Shown: positions 31,016-35,155 of the stretch, in pieces | Numbering within the stretch: the stretch's first letter is position 1 | Layout of the letters: each line of letters opens with the position of its first letter | Source: Candidatus Sysuiplasma jiujiangense | GTDB taxonomy: Archaea > Thermoplasmatota > Thermoplasmata > Sysuiplasmatales > Sysuiplasmataceae | Assembly: GCA_019721075.1 (NCBI GenBank) | Contig: JAHEAD010000019.1 | Location: forward strand, 1 to 35,155 | Direction of reading: 5' to 3' | DNA length: 35,155 nucleotides | The notes under the pieces: generated by a model | Databases searched by the model: none | What the model was told of the DNA's origin: nothing | Seen by the model: the letters and a program-made list of their open reading frames with translations, nothing else | Position numbers and translations under genes: made by a program

Positions 31016-33505
31016 GTGGAGGCACCCGAATTGAGTCACAATGCAGCCGGTGATCCAGCGCATGATGCTGGTGGTCTGATGGAATCCAAACACAGGGTGA
31101 AAATTGGAGGTGTTCACTGCTCTTTCTGCTCGAGTACAATATCAAAGGGGCTGTCAGCAATCCCCGGCATAACGGGCGTTAATGTAAATCTTGGCCATGA
31201 AGAGGCACTCATTCACTATGACGCAGAGAAGGTGCAGCCATGGCAGATCGAAGAAGAGCTGCGGAAGCTCGGATATGCTGTCAGAGATCCTGACAAAGTC
31301 AGAACATTTGAAGAAGAGGAGACGGAACTCAGGAAAGAGCAGAGAAGACTGATACTCAGCGCAATATTGACATTTTCAACGATTGCGGTCATGGGACTGA
31401 AGTATTTTCATGTCATAAAAATGTATGTCGCAGCATACTCTGTCCTATCATTTGCGACTGTAAACGTCTTCTGGTTCGGCAGACCGATTCTTAAAAGCGC
31501 TGCATACTCATTGAGAAGAAAAATACTCAATCAGCACGTGCTCATGGAATTTGCCGCTTTTGGGGGTCTGGCCGGAGGTCTTTTGGGACTCTTTATCTAC
31601 AGGGGATTCCCTGCAGTCGAGTTTTTTGCAATTGCTGTTTTCATAACGTCATACCACATTCTGGGAGGATATGCGTCTCTCCGAGTCAGAACGCGCTCGA
31701 CACAGTCGGTACGTAAGCTCCTTTCACTGCAGCCTGATGTTGCGCACCTTGTCGATAAAGACGGAACTGAAACAGTTGTTCCCGTCGAACAAGTTAATGC
31801 CGGCGATCTTGTGCGAATAAGACCCGGCGAATCAATACCTGTAGATGGAAAGGTCGTCGAAGGACAGTCGACCGTTGACGAAAGCCTGGTTACCGGAGAA
31901 TCGGTGCCATCAGAGAAGTACATCGGGAGTGAGGTCATTGGTGGCACACTTAACGGTAACGGAACTCTTCTGGTGCGTGTGACCAGGATCGGGAAGGAGA
32001 GCTTTCTGCAACAGGTTGCAGAATATATCGAAGACGCAAGATCTCTGAAACCAGGTATACTGCAATTACTCGATACTGTACTTCGCTACTTTGTACCTGG
32101 TGTTTTGATTGCTGCCGTTTCGGGTTTCATCATCTGGAGTCTGGGCGAATGGTTATTCACGGGTGCTCCAGACTTCTATCGGGCTGTCTTCGCTGCGCTG
32201 GCTGTTCTCGTTATGGGTTATCCATGTGCGCTCGGAATGTCAACACCGCTTGCTATGATGAGGGGAAGCACAATGGCTGCGGAAAAAGGTATACTTTTCA
32301 GGAGTGCGGATGCATTCCATGTATTTCACGAGATAGACACAGTGGTGTTAGACAAGACTGGCACCCTTACAGAGGGAAGGCCCGATGTTTCTTCGATACT
32401 GTGCGGCTCAGGGTATGGCGAGAAGGAAGTTCTCGGTATTGCGGGCGCGCTGGAGAGATATTCGGAGCACCCATACGCAAGAGCGATAGTGAGGAAGGCG
32501 ACGGAGTATCCCACGGAGATAACAGCAGTCGAGAATTTCTCTGCCGTACCCGGGAAGGGAGTGACAGGCACTGTCAAGGAAAAGAGAGCGGCTGTCGGAA
32601 CAATCGATTTTCTGATCGAATCCGGCAACAGGCTGTCAACCGGACTGCTGCATGGATCCTCGGGGCACACAAACGGAGATGAAACCGTTGTCGGTGTGTC
32701 GTATGATGGCGATATCATAGGATTAATCACCCTTTCGGACAAAATTAAGGACGATGCAGCCAGTACTATTGCTATTTTGAAAGACAGATATCATCTCAGA
32801 ACCGTGATGATTACAGGCGACAGTTACGGTCCCGCAGCACGTGTGGCCAGAAAGACAGGCGTGGACATGTTCTTCGCATCCGTGCTGCCAAACGGCAAAG
32901 CGGAAAAGATCCGTGAGCTCCAGTCACAGGGGCACCGGGTGCTGATGGTAGGTGACGGGATAAACGACGCGCCGTCACTCATGCAGGCTGATATAGGTGT
33001 TGCACTGGGCAGTGGCACAGACATTGCGATAGAGTCGGCTGATGTGGTGATTGTCGGCAGAAGTCTCGGCGCAATAGCAGATGCTTATAGTATAGGACTG
33101 AAGAGCTACAGGAAGACAAAGCAGAATCTGGCAATTGCTTTCTCGTTCAACGGTGTGGGAGTTCCCATAGCCGCCACCGGCCTTGTAGACCCGATATGGG
33201 CAATGATAGCGATGGCGCTCAGCGTAACTGCTGTACTGTCAAATTCATTCATTGGAACATTGTTTATGCGGGGAAGAGCGGGGGCTGATCGCAGGACATT
33301 AGTCCATACATTGTCGCTCGATGTACCGTGGGTAGATTCTGTATCGTCACTGGAAAGGGTGGTGGACGTGGTTTCCGATCTGGACGGTGTCCTTTCAGTG
33401 AGCGGGAATATTTACAGAAAGGAGCTTACTGTACATTATGAAGACGGGGACGGCAGATCGATAGAGCAATGTATCCGCAGGACTGTGGATAATCGAAATT
33501 ATTGA
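31016..33505 (+). CDS. P1B-type heavy-metal ATPase with atypical metal-site motifs
   Basis: An 829-residue metal-exporting ATPase. An N-terminal HMA domain (26-90) holds C35-S-F-C38. Core motifs are TGES (293-296), phosphorylated D446 in DKTGT, H485 in SEHP and GDGINDAP (646-653). Eight membrane helices are expected. The helix-6 motif reads GY402-P-C404-ALG, where copper pumps have C-P-C. Helix 7 has F711-N712 for Y-N, and helix 8 M733-A-L-S-V for M-x-x-S-S. It is thus related to CopA but its ion is uncertain (Cu(I) or another soft metal). Residues about 765-829 form a second HMA-like fold without its Cys. GTG 31016 has a GGTGA box 8-10 nt ahead; ATG 31079 is an alternative. It is co-transcribed with the metallochaperone. 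Confidence 0.9.
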   Translation: MEAPELSHNAAGDPAHDAGGLMESKHRVKIGGVHCSFCSSTISKGLSAIPGITGVNVNLGHEEALIHYDAEKVQPWQIEEELRKLGYAVRDPDKVRTFEEEETELRKEQRRLILSAILTFSTIAVMGLKYFHVIKMYVAAYSVLSFATVNVFWFGRPILKSAAYSLRRKILNQHVLMEFAAFGGLAGGLLGLFIYRGFPAVEFFAIAVFITSYHILGGYASLRVRTRSTQSVRKLLSLQPDVAHLVDKDGTETVVPVEQVNAGDLVRIRPGESIPVDGKVVEGQSTVDESLVTGESVPSEKYIGSEVIGGTLNGNGTLLVRVTRIGKESFLQQVAEYIEDARSLKPGILQLLDTVLRYFVPGVLIAAVSGFIIWSLGEWLFTGAPDFYRAVFAALAVLVMGYPCALGMSTPLAMMRGSTMAAEKGILFRSADAFHVFHEIDTVVLDKTGTLTEGRPDVSSILCGSGYGEKEVLGIAGALERYSEHPYARAIVRKATEYPTEITAVENFSAVPGKGVTGTVKEKRAAVGTIDFLIESGNRLSTGLLHGSSGHTNGDETVVGVSYDGDIIGLITLSDKIKDDAASTIAILKDRYHLRTVMITGDSYGPAARVARKTGVDMFFASVLPNGKAEKIRELQSQGHRVLMVGDGINDAPSLMQADIGVALGSGTDIAIESADVVIVGRSLGAIADAYSIGLKSYRKTKQNLAIAFSFNGVGVPIAATGLVDPIWAMIAMALSVTAVLSNSFIGTLFMRGRAGADRRTLVHTLSLDVPWVDSVSSLERVVDVVSDLDGVLSVSGNIYRKELTVHYEDGDGRSIEQCIRRTVDNRNY

Positions 33506-34532
33506 TGCACAATCTCAAGGCCGGTCATTTCGACTGAAAGCGGTATGCAATTCGTCGAAGTGCTGTTCGCCCAATTCGGGGTTCTGTTCGTATGTCATGT
33601 ATGTTCAGAGCAATCATGTCGCTGTTATCCGGCATTATTCCAGGAAAGACAGTTGTTCCTATGCTGCCTTGAAGATTCCCCCTTTCCATTTATTTGCAGG
33701 AATTTCTCCTGAGCGTTCCAAGCAGCCTTTAACCAAACTGTCTCTCTCCGAACTGCAGCCATCGCCGGCACCGTTGAACGGTAAATAGCCATAGATGGGA
33801 ATGAAAGTGTCTGTCAGGCAGTGCAATGAGGACCAATGCAGCACAGACAAATTTAGAGGTGCCTGTGGTGTGCATTTCGGCGGACACAGCAGTGTATGCG
33901 CTTTACCATTTGTGCTGGCGCCCGAAGTCTCCGTCAGCAGGTGCCGTTGCCAGTGACTGAGATGCTGCACTGGTCTGTTTTTCATTTTTCCATCCTGGAG
34001 AGTGCCCTTCTTCGCCTTGAATATAATATAAACCTGAGGCCGGATTTTGGCAAAAACGGAAGTGAATTTGATACAAGCGCGCAAATGACGGTAACAACTG
34101 TTCGATGCGGGTATGATTAAACAACCAACGGATGCAGTTTACCTTCATATATCCGGAATTTGCCCTCTGAAATTCCATGTCTGGCGTTATTATTTTCTCA
34201 ATCTGGAAAGCTCTTTCCTTCAGTCCTATTGCATACGCAAGATGCAGAAGATCCGCCGAACTTAGCTTTGTTTCCTATATGAGTTCCAGACCTGCAGCAA
34301 TCATGCAGGAAGGCATTCTGATGCGTCAATAACGTGTGTTGCTGTTCTTTCCTGCCCTTGGTGAATGGCCTGATGTAATATTTCTGCATGAGATTGAAAA
34401 GTCTGAAAACGCCGGAACCAGAGTGCGTCAAGCGCTAATGGCTTAATTGTACCGGCACCCCCCTCGTTTCTACCGTCGGGTTCAAGGCCGACCACATTTT
34501 TTACTTCCAGCTTTCAAAACATCTACGTCTAA
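33506..34532. other. Gene-poor, probably decayed region
   Basis: About 1 kb without a convincing gene. Open frames on both strands (for example 141 residues on the minus strand at 33659-34084, and 74 residues on the plus strand at 33896-34120) overlap each other and have no motif, start signal or consistent composition. Near 34200-34500 short coding-like pieces in several frames with stops between them suggest an old, broken gene or mobile element; no transposase motif could be made out. Confidence 0.35.
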
Positions 34533-34777
34533 TCCGGGTGCATGCCATTCCGGGATTGTCCCGTTACCTTGCCCTTCTGAGTGCAGATCTCAGCTCTGTC
34601 TCGAATTCATCGGGTCTGGAGAGGTTTATCAGATGGTCTGCCCCCGGGACAATGACCAGCTTGGAATCTGGAATTTCCCTGGATACGAGTTTTGCAAAGG
34701 GCAACGATGAACGATCATCCCTGTCACCCACGAGGACTGTTGTCGGCGTATGAACAGTCTTCAGAAGAGGGGAGGCA
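34533..34777. repeat. Dispersed repeat, copy 2
   Basis: The partner of 5170-5414, same orientation. Similarity ends at about 34777, in mid-gene, so this copy is a fragment. Confidence 0.85.
34564..34777 (-). pseudogene. C-terminal fragment of an alpha/beta hydrolase gene
   Basis: About 71 codons that are the near-copy of the C-terminus of the hydrolase at 5201-6052, including the VLVGDRD and PGADHLINL segments with the acid and His, but without the nucleophile Ser and the rest. The frame is still open and ends in RRAR-stop instead of RMAR-stop. It cannot make a working hydrolase by itself, so I read it as a relic of a duplication or of a deleted second gene. Confidence 0.7.
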
Positions 34778-34818
34778 TGTCGCCGATTTTGCCAGGAAAC
34801 GGAGCGCAGACGGCTGGC

Positions 34819-35070
34819 TCAGTTTACATTCACAGTGGCTATGTCCCCCACTTTCCTTCCTTTTACCAGGGCATAGATTATGCCTGCGATGATCCAGATG
34901 CCTGCAATATACGCATAGACGTTGTACGGAAATGCCGGAAAGGGAACAAAGGAATAGTAGATGGCAAGGATGAGAAGGGCCGAACCAAGCAGGGGAATTA
35001 TGACATGCGTTACGGGATTCAGCTTTATTGCTTTCTTCCTGACATACCGGATCAGAGCTATGGCGGCCAT
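34819..35070 (-). pseudogene. C-terminal remnant of an APC-family amino-acid permease
   Basis: An 83-residue frame with two hydrophobic helices (HVIIPLLGSALLILAIYYS, then AYIAGIWIIAGIIYAL) separated by PFPAFPYN. This is the pattern of the last two helices of APC amino-acid permeases. A stop codon lies two codons upstream of its ATG, so the preceding ten helices are missing. It could be translated as a small membrane protein, but a truncated permease gene is the simpler reading. It lies beside the hydrolase fragment on the same strand in a decayed region. Confidence 0.6.
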
Positions 35071-35155
35071 AAAGGGTTAGGAAAATAAGCGTTTTTGATT
35101 CGATTTTTGAATTGCCAGTGTGCTCGGACCGAAGAGTCTAAATAGTTAGTAGTAT

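Noticed and set aside
33659-34084. 141-residue minus-strand ORF
   Set aside because: No motif, no start signal, and equally long frames exist on the other strand.
34301-34495. 64-residue minus-strand ORF resembling tRNA- or transposon-edge translation
   Set aside because: Checked for a tRNA T-arm and transposase motifs; neither could be completed.

Overview
The window looks like a chromosomal segment of a euryarchaeon of the Thermoplasmatales type. I infer this from an archaeal-type long FKBP isomerase, a Bat-type (HTH_10) regulator, AT-rich TATA boxes about 25-30 bp ahead of start codons (leaderless style), GTG/TTG starts, a VapBC pair, and gene content rich in metal, sulfur and deoxysugar metabolism. 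The species is not determinable from this sequence alone.

Layout. (1) 1-2735: a poorly recognised segment ending at the 3' end of a tRNA-Arg(CCT). It carries two minus-strand genes that both read as PD-(D/E)XK-type nucleases, separated by a strong hairpin, plus gene scraps; a candidate small genomic island. (2) 2736-6683: tRNA-Arg, FKBP isomerase, a secreted Asn-rich surface protein, an alpha/beta hydrolase whose 3' end is duplicated near 34.5 kb, and a small ORF of unknown value. (3) 6684-16289: a coherent 6-deoxysugar (most likely L-rhamnose) oxidation cluster: DHDPS-type aldolase, rhamnonate-dehydratase-like enolase, a metal-site-degenerate beta-lactamase-fold protein, MFS transporter, SDR sugar dehydrogenase, rhamnose mutarotase, Bat-type regulator, zinc alcohol dehydrogenase, and LutA/LutB-like lactate-oxidation proteins. 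The implied route is sugar uptake, mutarotation, oxidation to lactone, hydrolysis, dehydration, aldol cleavage to pyruvate plus lactaldehyde, then oxidation through lactate. (4) 16290-17626: gene-poor, with two 15-bp palindromes.

(5) 17627-21241: a mercury-resistance-like module. A free HMA domain and a MerA with both its redox cysteines and its C-terminal Cys-Cys tail are followed by two membrane proteins with vicinal cysteines inside a membrane helix, as in MerT/MerF. A divergent HxlR-type regulator has a palindrome over its TATA box. (6) 21454-23223: two membrane proteins (one GtrA-like) and a VapBC toxin-antitoxin pair. (7) 23513-27679: a sulfide:quinone-reductase-like flavoprotein translationally coupled to a DsrE protein, a broken ORF, an orphan CARF-HTH regulator, an OsmC protein and a two-zinc-finger miniprotein. 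(8) 27819-33505: a dihydrolipoamide/mercuric-reductase-like flavoprotein, a membrane protein whose C-terminus is a 97%-identical copy of the zinc-finger miniprotein, a second HxlR regulator, a second free HMA protein, and a P1B ATPase with unusual metal-site residues. (9) 33506-35155: mostly decayed sequence, with a hydrolase gene fragment and the C-terminal remnant of an APC permease.

No rRNA, CRISPR array, intact transposase or integrase was seen. All functions rest on motif reading; no database search was possible.
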